A stretch of DNA of 50,284 nucleotides from an uncultured Clostridium sp. (GCA_948466265.1 CAOJZU010000012.1:1-50284); one strand, 5' to 3'; numbered from the stretch's first letter, positions 1 to 10,584 are shown. Notes: a model not told the origin generated them from the letters alone. Numbers and translations: made by a program.

Positions 1-1
1 T

Positions 2-75
<74 letters not shown>

Positions 76-121
76 AGACACATCCTTTTTAGTCAAGGAT
101 GCTTATTTTTTAATATAGAAT

Positions 122-198
122 GCTCCTTTAGCTCAGTTGGTTAGAGCAACCGGCTCATAACCGGTAGGTCCAAGGTTCGAGCCCTTGAAGGAGCACCA
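122..198 (+). tRNA. tRNA-Met (anticodon CAT)
   Basis: Acceptor stem 122-128 pairs with 188-194. The anticodon stem ACCGG/CCGGT encloses loop CTCATAA, giving anticodon CAU; the T arm and encoded CCA (196-198) are present. It is probably elongator Met. A CAU anticodon could also be the lysidine-modified tRNA-Ile that reads ATA, which sequence alone does not settle. It lies 46 bp downstream of tRNA-Gly. Confidence 0.93.
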
Positions 199-372
199 AA
201 ACAAACATCAGCGAATTGGTTGAAATCGTTGGTGTTTTTATTTTAATATACAACAAGTTGAAACAGTATGGTAAATAAGTAAAAATTAAGAATAATAATT
301 TAGACTTAAATTCTTATTTGTTGGAGATAAAATCAATTGAAATAAAAGCAGATTTATTTAAAAATATCTGTA

Positions 373-415
373 TCACAACCTATAGATTCAAGGTTCGAAT
401 CATTGAAGGAGCACA
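373..415 (+). pseudogene. decayed 3' half of a tRNA-Met copy
   Basis: The segment matches the 3' half of the upstream tRNA-Met from the anticodon loop through the T arm to the acceptor end (shared core AAGGTTCGA, then GAAGGAGCAC), and the similarity runs on into the flank (AAAACAAA). There is no 5' half and no intact CCA. It looks like the remnant of a tandem duplication or of recombination at the tRNA 3' end. The rest of 199-520 holds no gene I can recognise. Confidence 0.7.
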
Positions 416-488
416 AAAACAAATATCAACTAGGCTAATATTATAGAACATATATTTACTAACATAATATTCGTGATGTTATTTATAC

Positions 489-516
489 TAAAAAAGACTA
501 ACTTTTCGTTAGTCTT
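489..516 (-). terminator. intrinsic terminator of the small minus-strand ORF
   Basis: A 9-bp inverted repeat AAGACTAAC/GTTAGTCTT (494-502 with 508-516) with a 5-base loop is followed on the minus strand by a T run. It lies just after the stop of the ORF at 521-667. Confidence 0.75.
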
Positions 517-520
517 ATCT

Positions 521-667
521 TTAGTTATTTTCTAAAGAGTTTTTAATACGATCGAGCACTGGAACAATATTTTTATTACTTCCTTCAATATAAAAGAAAG
601 TATCTCCAGCTGATGTTGAATATATGTCAATTTTAATGTTCCCAACATGCTGTCCGGTGATAGGCAT
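521..667 (-). CDS. small hypothetical protein, 48 aa
   Basis: A short minus-strand ORF begins MPITGQHVGN and ends with a basic helix (LDRIKNSLENN). A strong ribosome site (AAAGGAGGG) lies at normal spacing before the ATG, and an intrinsic terminator follows, so the gene is probably real. It has no signal peptide or membrane segment, and I do not recognise the family. The predicted mix of strand (NIKIDIYST, TFFYIEGS) and C-terminal helix suggests a small folded domain. The one CGG trinucleotide here is out of frame (ACC GGA). Confidence 0.6.
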   Translation of the reverse strand: MPITGQHVGNIKIDIYSTSAGDTFFYIEGSNKNIVPVLDRIKNSLENN

Positions 668-1008
668 TTCAAACCCTCCTTTATCTTTAGTGTACTAATA
701 TATTATAGCACAAAAAATAAATAATTTTGACGAAGTTTATGAAAGGGTAAAAAAGAGTAAAAAGAGAGGGAGATATGAGATTTAAAATAAACTATTATAC
801 TCTAATGATACACAGAGATAAGTAATTCAGAAATATTTTCTATTTATAAATTACCAAATATTTTTTTAAAATATAATCTTTTTTTGGTTTTTTCACCTTA
901 AAATACCAGAAATAAATTTTGAAAAAAGTGCAAAATAATAGCAAATGTGATTTTATGATTTTTATGAATTCATATTTGAAAAATTTAACTTATTAGGAGA
1001 GAAATATT
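668..1008. other. AT-rich intergenic region
   Basis: There is no convincing ORF or RNA. It carries the leader of the surface-protein gene, with a good AGGAGAG ribosome site just before 1009. Several T-rich and A-rich tracts are present, but I could not choose a promoter with confidence. Confidence 0.6.
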
Positions 1009-2307
1009 ATGAAAAGAAAAAGTTTATTAATTTTCTCAGTAGCTTTTATTTTATTTGCACTTTTAACTCTTACAAATACAGTAAAAGCAGCTGAGCCAAG
1101 CTTCGACCCTAATACAGGATATGTATTAAATGGGTCACAAAAATGTTTTTTTGCAAATGGTAATGAAATTAGTATTACAGCAAGAGATGATGGTCAAAGT
1201 GGAGCAACTATATTTTGGGCTGATGGAACAAAACATGTAGATGTTCCAAGTGATATAAATGTATTTGGTGGAGCTCATGCAGATTCTACTACTTATGAAA
1301 ATACAAAAATTACTATGAATAGTGGTACTGTTAAAAATATATTTGGTGGAGGTCTTCATGAAAGTAATGTAACATCTTCAGAAGTTATAGTAAATAACGG
1401 AACAGTAACAGGAAGCATTAATGGTGGTGGTGCAAATGTATTAGCAAATAGTGATAATTGTGCACCTCAAGCTGCTACAGCTACTGCTTCACCAACAAGA
1501 GTAATAAATTCAACAGTAACAGTAAATAACGGTTCTGCAACTAATGTATATGGTGGTGGAGAAGGACTTAGCTATACAGAAAATGCAAAAGTAAATATAA
1601 ATGGTGGTAATTTACAATATGTTATAGCAGGTGGTTCTAATGGACATACAAAAAATGCGCATCTAGAAGTTACAAGTGGACAAGTTGGAGTACTTCAAAG
1701 TGTTAACCGTGGAGAAATGGAAACTGCATTATTAGAAACTTTTGGAGGAATAATACAAAACTTTTATGTAGGTGGGGAAAATGCAGCAGATGTAACAGGT
1801 ACAATAAATGCTGTATCAGTTGATATTGCAGGTGGATCTGTAGTTCAAAACCTATACATGGGTAAAAGCGGAAATGCACCAATAACAGCAAATAGTGGAA
1901 CAGATGTTGATGTAGATATTTATCTAGGTGCAACTGTAAATATGGCAAACCCAGCTGAATTTAATGGTATTTCAGTTACTCAGTATGTATTAGTTACAAT
2001 TAATGATGTAGATTATGAACTAGAAAAAGGAAAAACATTAGCAGATCTAGCTGAACTTTCAAATATAAAAAATGTAGAAGGAAAAGATTTTGTTAAATTC
2101 GTAATAAAAGATACAGAAGAAGTATTTGAAGAGACTACAGTAATAGATGGAGATATAGCACTTACTGCTATTTATACTGATAAAGTAGTATCAGAAAAAC
2201 CAATTGATAATTCTCCAAAAACAGGAGATAATAATGGCTTGAATTTTACTGCCTTAACTATAGTAATTTTATCTGTTATAGGAATTGCATATATAATTAA
2301 AAAATAA
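1009..2307 (+). CDS. sortase-anchored surface protein with SPKTG signal
   Basis: A 432-aa exported protein. Residues 1-28 form a signal peptide: a basic start, a hydrophobic core, then VKAAEP. The body (about 70-320) is a run of glycine-rich turns (FGGA, FGGGL, NGGGA, YGGGE, AGGS) spaced by short strands, typical of a right-handed beta-helix. The C-terminus has a cell-wall sorting signal: SPKTG at about 402-406, a hydrophobic stretch and KK. In C. difficile, class B sortase uses (S/P)PXTG motifs, so the class B sortase at 38836-39708 is a likely partner; this is inference. There are many glycine codons but no CGGN site. Gene stands alone between a ribosome site and a terminator. Confidence 0.8.
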   Translation: MKRKSLLIFSVAFILFALLTLTNTVKAAEPSFDPNTGYVLNGSQKCFFANGNEISITARDDGQSGATIFWADGTKHVDVPSDINVFGGAHADSTTYENTKITMNSGTVKNIFGGGLHESNVTSSEVIVNNGTVTGSINGGGANVLANSDNCAPQAATATASPTRVINSTVTVNNGSATNVYGGGEGLSYTENAKVNINGGNLQYVIAGGSNGHTKNAHLEVTSGQVGVLQSVNRGEMETALLETFGGIIQNFYVGGENAADVTGTINAVSVDIAGGSVVQNLYMGKSGNAPITANSGTDVDVDIYLGATVNMANPAEFNGISVTQYVLVTINDVDYELEKGKTLADLAELSNIKNVEGKDFVKFVIKDTEEVFEETTVIDGDIALTAIYTDKVVSEKPIDNSPKTGDNNGLNFTALTIVILSVIGIAYIIKK

Positions 2308-2315
2308 TTTATTGT

Positions 2316-2354
2316 AAAACCCGATTTGATATAGATATCTAAATCGGGTTTTAC
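2316..2354 (+). terminator. intrinsic terminator after the surface protein
   Basis: A 12-bp inverted repeat (AAAACCCGATTT with AAATCGGGTTTT) starts 9 bp after the stop at 2307. Confidence 0.85.
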
Positions 2355-2482
2355 CTAAATAGCCACAAAATTTACATTTCTTCCTTTAGATTCATATTGT
2401 AGATTTATGTGAAATATTAGTATACTTTATCCTATAGTACAATTTTAACTTATAGAGTTCTTTAAAAAAATCGTTTTTTCTA

Positions 2483-2511
2483 TTGTAAAAGAAATTGAAA
2501 AGTGATAATAT
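2483..2511 (+). promoter_or_regulatory. candidate sigma-A promoter for secA
   Basis: TTGTAA, a 17-bp spacer and TAATAT, about 40 bp upstream of the secA start. Confidence 0.5.
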
Positions 2512-2551
2512 ATAAAAAGTGATGAATTAAATAGGGAGAAATGAAAAGATT

Positions 2552-5312
2552 ATGGGAATATTTAAGAAAATATTTGGTGATTATTCTGAAAAAGAAGTAA
2601 AAAGAGTAATGCCATTAGTCGAGAAAATAAATAGTTTGGAAGAAGAAATTTCTAAACTAACAGATGCTGAACTTAAAGGAAAAACAGCAGAATTTAAAGT
2701 AAGATTACAGGATCGGAGAAACTTTAGATGACTTACTTCCAGAAAGTTTTGCAGTAGTTAGAGAAGCATCAAAAAGAGTTCTTGGAATGAGACATTTTGA
2801 TGTTCAATTAATACGGAGGAATTATACTTCACCAAGGAAGAATTGCTGAAATGAAAACAGGAGAAGGAAAAACATTAGTTGCAACACTTCCTGCATATTT
2901 AAATGCTTTAACAGGTAAAGGGGTACATATAATTACAGTAAATGATTACTTGGCTAAACGTGATAGTGAATGGATGGGAAAACTATATAAATTTTTAGGA
3001 ATGTCTGTTGGACTAGTTATAAGTGGAATGAGACCAGAAGAAAAACAAAGAGCATATGCATCAGATATAATATATGGTACTAATAATGAATTTGGATTTG
3101 ATTATTTAAGAGATAACATGGTTATATATAAAAACCAAGCTGTACAAAGAGAATTAAGTTTTGCAATAGTTGACGAAATAGATAGTATTTTAATAGACGA
3201 AGCAAGAACACCACTTATCATATCAGGTAGAGCAAATAAATCTTCTGACCTTTATAAAAAAGCAAATGACTTTGTAAAAAGACTTACACCAAAAATAATA
3301 GTAGAAGAAGATGCAAAAGATTTTGAACAGGCAGAAGATAATGAAAAATATGATTATATAGTAGACTTAAAAGCAAAATCAGCATCACTCACAGGAAAAG
3401 GTATAAAAAAGGCTGAAGATGCATTTAATATAACAAACTATAATGACTTAGAGAACTCAGACTTAGTTCACCATGTAAACCAAAGTTTACGTGCTTATGG
3501 GGTAATGAAAAAAGATATAGACTATATAGTAAAAGACCGGAGAAGTTTTAATTGTAGATGAATTTACAGGAAGAATAATGTATGGAAGAAGATATAATAA
3601 TGGATTACATCAAGCAATCGAAGCAAAAGAAAATGTAAAAATTGCAGACGAATCAAAAACACTTGCAACTATTACATTCCAAAATTATTTCAGAATGTAT
3701 GAAAAACTATCAGGAATGACTGGTACTGCTATGACAGAAGAAGAAGAATTTAGAGAAATCTATAATCTAGATGTAATAAGCATTCCAACAAATAGACCAA
3801 TGGCAAGAATAGACCAAAACGATATAATATACAAAAATGAAAATGCAAAATTTAGAGCAATTGTAGAAGAAATAAAAGAAAGTCATAAAAAAGGTCAACC
3901 AGTATTAGTTGGTACAATATCGATTGAAAAATCTGAAAAACTAAGTAGTATTCTAAAAAGAGAAGGAATACCACATGAAGTATTAAATGCGAAATTCCAT
4001 GAAAAAGAGGCAGAAATAATTGCACAAGCAGGTAAATATGGTGCTGTAACTATTGCTACAAACATGGCAGGACGTGGTACAGATATTATGCTAGGACGGA
4101 AACTCTGAATATTTAGCTTTACAAGAAATGAGAAAAAGAAAAATATCAGAAGAATTAATAGAGCAAGCAACAGCATTTAATGAAACAGATGATAACGAAA
4201 TATTAGAAGCAAGAAAAATGTTTAAAGAATTAAAAGCAAAATTTGACGAAACAATTAAAGAAGAAAAACAAAAAGTTATCGAAGCGGGTGGACTAAAAAT
4301 AATTGGTACAGAAAGACATGAATCAAGAAGAATTGATAATCAGTTAAGAGGAAGAAGTGGACGTCAAGGAGATAATGGTGAATCAAGATTTTACATAGGA
4401 CTTGATGACGATTTAATGAAAATCTTTGGTGGAGACATGATAACAAATGTATATGAAACACTTGGCGCTGATGAGAATATTCCGATAGAAGCAAAAATGA
4501 TTTCAAATGCAGTAGAAAGAGCACAAAAAAGAGTAGAAGGTAGAAACTTTAGTATTCGTAAAAATGTATTACAATATGATGATGTAATGAATGTACAAAG
4601 AGAAATTATATATAAACAAAGAAAAGAAGTATTAGACGGGCAAAACATAAAAGAAAACATTATATCTATGATAAATAGTACAGCAGAAGAAGTAGTACAT
4701 CTATATTTAGCTGATGGAGAGCATAGCAATAAAGAGGCATTAGTACAAGAAGTTAGAAATATATTTGATGTGGATATTTCAGACGATATAAATAATAAAA
4801 ATAAAGATGTTTTAATAAATAAAATAAGAGAAGAAACACTAAAAATATATGAAAACAAAGAAAAAGAAATAGGCGAAGAGCAAATGAGAGAACTCGAAAG
4901 AGTTGTAATGCTTAAGGTTGTTGATCAAAAATGGATGGACCATATCGACAGCATGGATGAATTAAAAAATGGTATTGGGCTTAGAGCTTATGGACAAAAG
5001 AACCCTGTAGACCAATATAGAATTGAAGGGTTTGACATGTTTGATGAAATGGTTGTAAATATTAAGCTAGATGTTGTAAAATTAATGCTTCATATTGAAA
5101 AAAGAGGAGAAGTAGAGAGAAAGCAAACAATTGAAATAACAAAAGCAGCACAAGAAAACTTAAATAGCATAAATTTTGAAAGTTCAGAAGCACCAGCACA
5201 AATGCAAACAGAAAAACCTGCACCTGTGGTAAATAACGGACCAGATGTAGGAAGAAACGACCCTTGCCCATGTGGAAGTGGAAAGAAATATAAAAATTGT
5301 TGTGGCAAATAA
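2552..5312 (+). CDS. secA: SecA preprotein translocase ATPase (four CGGN recoding sites)
   Basis: SecA is the ATPase motor that pushes unfolded precursors through SecYEG. The start ATG ([10 protein letters not shown]) follows GGGAG. Removing the extra C at 2714, 2814, 3538 and 4097 gives a continuous 918-aa protein, a usual length. Visible parts are the Walker A (MKTGEGKT), the [11 protein letters not shown] box, [33 protein letters not shown] and the C-terminal zinc finger [13 protein letters not shown]. Each extra C sits directly before a glycine codon in conserved context: QDGETLDD, QLIGGI, KDGEVLIV and LGGNSEY. Without the shifts the first piece would end near residue 59, so SecA could not be made. 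Other Gly codons, including those of the Walker A, are normal. Confidence 0.95.
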
Positions 5313-5390
5313 GTAAAAAGAAATTATTATGAAAGAAAGATATAGATTTGTAAGTGTAGTATATTTAATATTGGTAATTATATTTGAATT

Positions 5391-5426
5391 AAGAAGCAGT
5401 CTCAAAACTGCTTCTTAATATTTTCT
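5391..5426 (+). terminator. intrinsic terminator after secA
   Basis: A 10-bp inverted repeat (AAGAAGCAGT with ACTGCTTCTT) is followed by a T-rich stretch. The rest of 5313-5629 holds only this and the promoter below. Confidence 0.75.
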
Positions 5427-5500
5427 TAAGACTTGCATTTTTAGGCATTTTTCTCAGGTTTTACTATTATTACAGTTTCATTACAAATCAGTGAAAACAA

Positions 5501-5530
5501 TTGACTAAAATCGACAAGAAATGTTATACT
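5501..5530 (+). promoter_or_regulatory. sigma-A type promoter for the glucosaminidase gene
   Basis: TTGACT, an 18-bp spacer and TATACT, giving a leader of about 95 nt. A small inverted repeat (GGCTAAATTTTAGCC) lies just before the AGGAGG ribosome site. Confidence 0.65.
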
Positions 5531-5629
5531 ATAAACGTAAGTTATAATATTAAATATAAAATTATAGTAAAAAATAGATGTAGGGAAACTTTACGAAAAA
5601 ATGGCTAAATTTTAGCCAGAGGAGGAAAC

Positions 5630-7310
5630 ATGAGAAAAACAAGGATGTTAATGAAAAAAATATTATTAATGCAAATAATAATTATCATGGCTTTAACTAT
5701 GGTAATTAATATTGGGACTTCTTCTGTTAGTGCTTATACTGTAACACATGCACAAAATAAAGTTACAGGTATAAATGCATTTCCAGATACTTATAAATCA
5801 AAATTACAAGCACTTGCAAATGAACATAGTAACTGGACATTTACAGCATTTAACACAGGAATGAGCTGGTCAGAATTTATTTCAGGAGAGACTAGTACAC
5901 ATTTAAGGAATAGAGTACATAATTCTTCAAATGCCACATGGAAGTGTAGTTGCGGTCAGTCAAGTGGAGGATATGCTTGCGCATCAAGAGGAATTATTGA
6001 ATATTATGCAGATCCTAGAAACTTTTTAACAGAAGATCGGTATATTCCAATTCATGGAAATGTCATATAATTCAAGTGCTCACAATAAAACAGGAGTACA
6101 AAATATACTTTCAAATACTTTCATGAAAGGGTCTGTACAAATATCAGCAACAGTGGAAGATACATCTGTAAAAGCAAAACAAGATGGTATGTATATATAT
6201 GTAGCACCAGGAACAACAAATACTGAAGTTGCAGCTACAATAGGAGTATCAAATTATGAAGTAACAAATTCTGCTAATAAGGCAGTTTCAAATAGTGCAA
6301 AAGCAGGAACAGGGTATATTTTTAAGAATAAAACAAACAATACATCATATACTATGATAGTACTTGGTGATGTAAACGGAGATGGAGAAGTAAAAGCAAC
6401 AGATTATGCAAAAATTAAAGCATATATTATGAGACAAACAACATTAGATAATGTGCAAAAAAAGGCTGCTGATGTAAATGGAGATGGAGAAGTAAAGGCA
6501 ACAGATTATGCTAGAATAAAGAGTTATATTACAGATTCAACACCAATAGTACTAAAAGGTGGTACTTCAACTATAAACAGTACAATGTCATATGCTGATA
6601 TAATAATGAAGGCAGCAGAAGAGAGTGGCATTAGTCCATATAGTATAGCAATAAAAATCATACAAGAAGTAGGAACAAATGGAAGTAATTCAGTTACTGG
6701 AACATGTCCAGGATATGAAGGATATTATAACTTCTATAATTGGGGAGCAACAGATGGAAGTAATGCGATAGAAAAAGGACTAATATATGCAAAACAAATG
6801 GGATGGAATAACCAATATACAGCAATAGTAGAAGGAGCTAAAAAACTTGCAGATAGCTATGTAAGTGTTGGACAAAATACAGCTTATTTTTACAAATTTG
6901 ATTGTGTGGATGATGTATCAACAGGTTTATATTGGCATCAATATATGACAAATGTGCAAGATCCATCAAGTCAGGCTAGAAACCTTTATAATACATATGA
7001 AAAAAATGAAATATTAGATATATCTTTAAACTTTATAATACCAGTATTTAATGACATGCCAAGTTCATGCTTATTACCAACATCAATAAATACATCAGAC
7101 CCCAATAGCTATTATATAAATGGAACAGGAGTACATTTTAGAACAGGAGCTTCTACAAGTGCAAGTTCGCAAGGAACATTTAGCATGGGAGAAACAGTAA
7201 CAGTACTAAATTTAAATGCAGCGACTGCAAATGGATATACATGGGCGCAAGTTAGAAGATCAAATGGAGTAACAGGATATGTTGCAAATTGTTATTTAAC
7301 AAAAAGCTAA
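5630..7310 (+). CDS. secreted N-acetylglucosaminidase-like protein with dockerin and SH3 domains
   Basis: A 559-aa protein once the extra C at 6038 (CGGT) is skipped. It has a signal peptide (about 1-40), an N-terminal region typical of clostridial wall hydrolases (FPDTYKSKLQALANEH), two dockerin-type calcium loops (DVNGDGEVKATDYA, twice, about 245-305), a GH73-like glucosaminidase domain (about 320-465) and a C-terminal bacterial SH3 domain (about 500-559). It probably cleaves peptidoglycan outside the cell. The site is at ED-G-IFQFMEMSYN; the shift restores the reading frame across the end of the N-terminal domain. The dockerin pair suggests binding to a cohesin partner elsewhere. Exact glycosidase class is inferred. 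Confidence 0.8.
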
Positions 7311-7355
7311 TAAAACGAATACATAAATCATATTAAGGAAGGATAGGTAAATTAA

Positions 7356-8571
7356 ATGACAAGAAATCTTTTAAAGAAAACTATTTTTGCTGTTATTATA
7401 TTTATAATGTTTTTAGTGATTATGCAAACGTCAAGTAATGCAGCAGGTTTTTCAGTATCTGCAGGTAAAACAACTATGACGACAGGGGAAACTACAAATT
7501 TTACTCTTTCTGTAACAGATGCTTTAGGATTATTTACAATAACATCATCTGATAATAGTGTGGTAAGCATTTCGGGTTCTACTTCACCATGGCTTGAAGG
7601 AACACGGAAGTAGTACAGTTACACTTAAAGCTAATAAAGCCGGAACAGCAACAATTACTGCTACTGCTACTGATGCATCTGATGCTACAGGGTCAACAGC
7701 AATAACAGGTACAAAGTCAGTTAAAATTACTGTAAAAGATCCAGTACAAAATAACAACGTATCAGGAGATGCGTCTTTAAAATCAATTACAGTTGCAGGA
7801 AAGACATATAACAATCCTAAAACAGATATGACAGTTACAGTTGATGCTAGCCTTGGATCTGCAAATATTACAGCAGTTGCAACAGATGCAAATTCAAAGA
7901 TAACAGGAACAGGAACAAAGGAGCTAGTAACAGGTACAAATAGTGTTACAATTACAGTTACAGCACCAGGAGGGGCAAAGAAAACATATAATGTAAGAAT
8001 AAGAAAACTTGCAGATACAACAACAACACCTAATGTTCAAGATACACCAAATACAAATCCTGATGAACAAACACCACAAGAACCCGCAATATTAGATTTA
8101 AGATTAGTATATCTTAGAATTGAAGATGTAGAATTAACTCCAGAATTTGATCCAGAAGTATTTGAATATATAATCAATGTAACAAACAAAGATAGATTAG
8201 AGATAGTTGCAGTTCAAAATATTGAAGATGCAGAACTAGAGATTACAGGAAATGAAGAACTAAAAGATGGAAAGAATGAAATAATAATAAAAATTACAAA
8301 AGAAGGACAGCAAGAAGTAGAATATAGGATAACTGTAAATAAAACAACAGAAGGTGTAGTAACTGATGAAGATGAAACAGATAAAAAAGAACAGATGGCG
8401 GGATTTTTTGGAACGCCTGGAGGAAAGATTGCAATTGGAATTGGAGGAACAGGAGCAGCTATAGTATTAGGATTTGGAATTTGGAAAGCTAAAACAGCTT
8501 CAGAAGTAGGATCTAGATCAGCAAGAAGAGCTTCTGTTAGAAGATCATCATTTAATGATTTTAATGATTAA
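7356..8571 (+). CDS. exported Ig-like / cadherin-like domain protein
   Basis: A 404-aa surface protein after removing the extra C at 7605 (WLEGT-G-SSTVTLKANKAGT). An N-terminal signal peptide (about 1-30) is followed by a BIG2-type Ig-like domain (about 32-125), two cadherin-like beta-sandwich repeats (about 135-215 and 245-330), an acidic linker, and a single membrane segment (about 350-375) with a basic, Ser/Arg-rich tail. It has no LPXTG motif, so it is probably held by the membrane segment. It lies between the glucosaminidase and an LPKTG protein, suggesting a cell-envelope cluster. The shift falls inside the Ig-like fold, so an unshifted product would be a useless 90-residue fragment. 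Confidence 0.72.
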
Positions 8572-8601
8572 AAATAAAATAAAAAAATTTATGAAAAACT
8601 A

Positions 8602-8630
8602 TTGCAAAATTTTTTGAAGTGTAGTATAAA
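8602..8630 (+). promoter_or_regulatory. promoter of the LPKTG protein gene
   Basis: TTGCAA, a 17-bp spacer and TATAAA, followed by an AAAGGAGAT ribosome site before 8676. Confidence 0.6.
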
Positions 8631-8675
8631 TAATAGTGAAAACTATATAATATATAATATACAAAGGAGATTTTT

Positions 8676-8987
8676 ATGAAAAAGGTTAAAAGTTTAAACA
8701 AGATAATATTAATGTTAGCAGTTGTAGCAATAATTTGTGGAGTTCAATCATCATGTCATGCAACAGGAAATGTGGACGAGCTATTTAATATACCAGTAGT
8801 GAATAATGAAGCTAGTACACAAACACCAGTAGAAAATGTGCCAACACAAAATATTCCTGCAAATAATACTGTAAATACATCATTACCAAAAACAGGTATA
8901 AATGATACAGCTATGTGGGTATTGGTAGCAGGATGTGTAATATTAGCAGTATATACTTATAAAAAAGTTAGAGATTATAATGTTTAA
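8676..8987 (+). CDS. small LPKTG sortase substrate
   Basis: A 103-aa precursor. A signal peptide (about 1-32) precedes a short Thr/Asn/Pro-rich linker. The sorting signal LPKTG is at about 72-76, followed by a hydrophobic segment and a positive tail (YKKVRDYNV). The mature peptide is only about 40 residues. The gene converges on a class D sortase that begins 44 bp away on the other strand, so the two are probably enzyme and substrate. No CGGN site. Confidence 0.75.
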   Translation: MKKVKSLNKIILMLAVVAIICGVQSSCHATGNVDELFNIPVVNNEASTQTPVENVPTQNIPANNTVNTSLPKTGINDTAMWVLVAGCVILAVYTYKKVRDYNV

Positions 8988-9000
8988 TATAAAAATAAAA

Positions 9001-9040
9001 TGGGAAGTAGTTTAGGTGTAGTTTTATGCACTACTTCCCA
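9001..9040. terminator. bidirectional terminator between LPKTG protein and sortase
   Basis: An 11-bp perfect inverted repeat TGGGAAGTAGT/ACTACTTCCCA with a T run on the plus side. The sortase stop codon lies inside the distal arm. Confidence 0.8.
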
Positions 9041-9713
9041 TTTATTTTTTCTCTTGCCTTAACAATTATTCTAAAATTGTCATTTGAAGAATCACAGGTA
9101 ATAAGTGTGATTTCTCTTAAACTATTTGTATCTTGACTTATACAAGATAAATCATTTTGCTTTGCTTTTTTAATATCATATGCTTCATATTCTAGAGTTA
9201 TTCCAAAATTATCAGATATTTTGATTTTGTCGTTTTTTTCAATCTTTGAAAGATTACTAAAAAAAGTATCATTTTTATAGTTATGTGCTGCAATGCATAA
9301 ATTGCCGTACTTCATTTGGCATAGGTCCGATAAAATCTACAAGGTGAAATTTTTAAAAGTTTTTTATTAATGTCGGATAAAATAGGATAAGTAATGTCAA
9401 GTTTTTCTATATTTATGATTCCAATAACAGAAAAATAACTATTTTCGTAAAAATATACTTTATTATTTAAAACCTCGGTTTCATATTCGCTTGTTTCACC
9501 ATAGATTTTAGAAATAGATAAATTATCCATAATAGCTTTAGAAAACTCTTCAGATTCTTTTATATCGTTAAAAAGAAATATACTATATGATATTGCAATA
9601 GATAATAGGATAACAAAAGAAATAAAAGGCCATTTCAAAAAAATATGAAATTTTGCTCTTTTATTCCTATAGTTATTCAGTTCGATATTTTTTTTACATA
9701 TAATTTGATTCAT
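9031..9713 (-). CDS. class D-like sortase (two CGGN sites)
   Basis: A 226-aa membrane-anchored transpeptidase after removing the extra C at 9329 (CGGA) and 9307 (CGGC, the only CGGC in the window). A transmembrane helix lies at about 28-50. The sortase barrel carries the catalytic His in CIAAHNY and Cys in LITC, with a downstream Arg in FRIIV. The sites fall at RFY-G-PMP and NEV-G-NLC, just before the catalytic His. Without the shifts the two halves (133 and 94 aa) would separate the membrane anchor from the active site. The adjacent LPKTG protein is the likely substrate. The class is judged by size and motif spacing only. Confidence 0.85.
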
Positions 9714-9750
9714 TAGAATTTACCTCATTATAATTTATTGTTTGCTATTA

Positions 9751-9779
9751 TTGATAAAATAATTCGTTTATGTTAAAAT
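9751..9779 (+). promoter_or_regulatory. promoter upstream of the membrane protein at 9820
   Basis: TTGATA, a 17-bp spacer and TAAAAT, followed by AAAGGAAAG before the ATG. Confidence 0.6.
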
Positions 9780-9819
9780 GAAAAGGTATTAAACATAAGA
9801 AAAGGAAAGTGATTTATAT

Positions 9820-10273
9820 ATGAAGAAAATGACAACGTATTTATTTGTAATGTTTATGGGAATGTTTTGGGTGTTTAGAATAATTGTAGCATTTTGTTAT
9901 AACTTGGGAATAGATTTTCCAGTGATGCCAATTGATTTGACATATGAGATAGTTTTACTATTTCTAACACTAGTAGCAATGGTACTTGTAGTAAAAAGAA
10001 GTATGTTTGGAGCTATAATCTATTTGGTACGGAAATGGGTTATATTTTGGAACAAATATATATCAAGCCATAACTTTTGAAACTACAAATTATGCTGACG
10101 CACTTTCTGCATTTATAGGAATTGTTATACCAATACTTGTACTTTTTGATTTACTTTTGGATAAAAATAGAAAAGAACATCCAGTAGATAAAAAAACAGA
10201 TTGGTTTTATAAAAATGAAAATTTTGATAGAAAACTAGATGAAAGAGCGGACAAAAACCATTATAAATTTTAA
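9820..10273 (+). CDS. small multi-pass membrane protein, unknown function
   Basis: A 150-aa protein after removing the extra C at 10030 (YLV-G-NGLYFGTN). Hydropathy suggests four membrane segments, roughly 7-28, 40-60, 64-82 and 98-118, followed by a charged cytoplasmic tail (KNRKEHPVDKKTDW). I do not recognise the family. The unshifted ORF would be 86 aa and lack the last membrane segment and tail. The downstream part (Ala-rich helix, then the charged tail) looks like coding sequence only in the +1 frame, which supports the shift even without a known homologue. Confidence 0.65.
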
Positions 10274-10325
10274 TTTTATCGAGTTCGACAGGTGGATTTA
10301 TATATTATAATAGGGAGAATTTAAT

Positions 10326-10579
10326 ATGGAAAAGAAGAGAATGATTATAATTGGTGCTAATGGTAGTGTATATAAAAGAACTTAGAAAAGAAGCTTTAAG
10401 ATATACGTCCACAAGGGCTAAAAGAAGATTTAAATATAGCTAAACGTGGCGGTGGAGTTGCAAAAGTAGCAAAAGATTTGTATGAGAAAGAAACTAAAAA
10501 ATCTGCAATATCTAAAAGCAATAGTTTAAATTATAAATATATAGATGAAGTAAAACAAATTGAAAGTAAAGAAGGATAA
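10326..10579 (+). pseudogene. remnant of a BRO/DinD-type antirepressor-like gene
   Basis: The second half (about 10400-10579) reads RPQGLKEDLNIAKRGGGVAK and on to a stop in one frame. This resembles the C-terminal tail (GG-VAK-AR-ETGK pattern) of phage antirepressor or damage-inducible DinD-like proteins. An ATG with a good ribosome site at 10326 opens only 19 codons, and the frame joining the two parts is broken more than once without any CGG. These are ordinary disabling lesions, unlike the CGGN sites around it. The family call is from pattern memory and is tentative. Confidence 0.45.
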
Positions 10580-10584
10580 TGAAG

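Noticed and set aside
2851..5312. SecA split into three or more separate genes
   Set aside because: The pieces join exactly by skipping one C before a glycine codon, giving a full-length SecA with all motifs in order. Separate genes would lack starts and ribosome sites.
5188..5312. Reading TGA as an amino acid (alternative code)
   Set aside because: TGA ends several intact genes at the expected length (mrnC, ligA, GIY-YIG protein), so it works as a stop.
7635..7650. Other CGG trinucleotides such as GCC GGA, AAC GGA, GCG GAC and TTC GGA
   Set aside because: Here the C belongs to the preceding codon and CGG is out of frame. No shift is needed.
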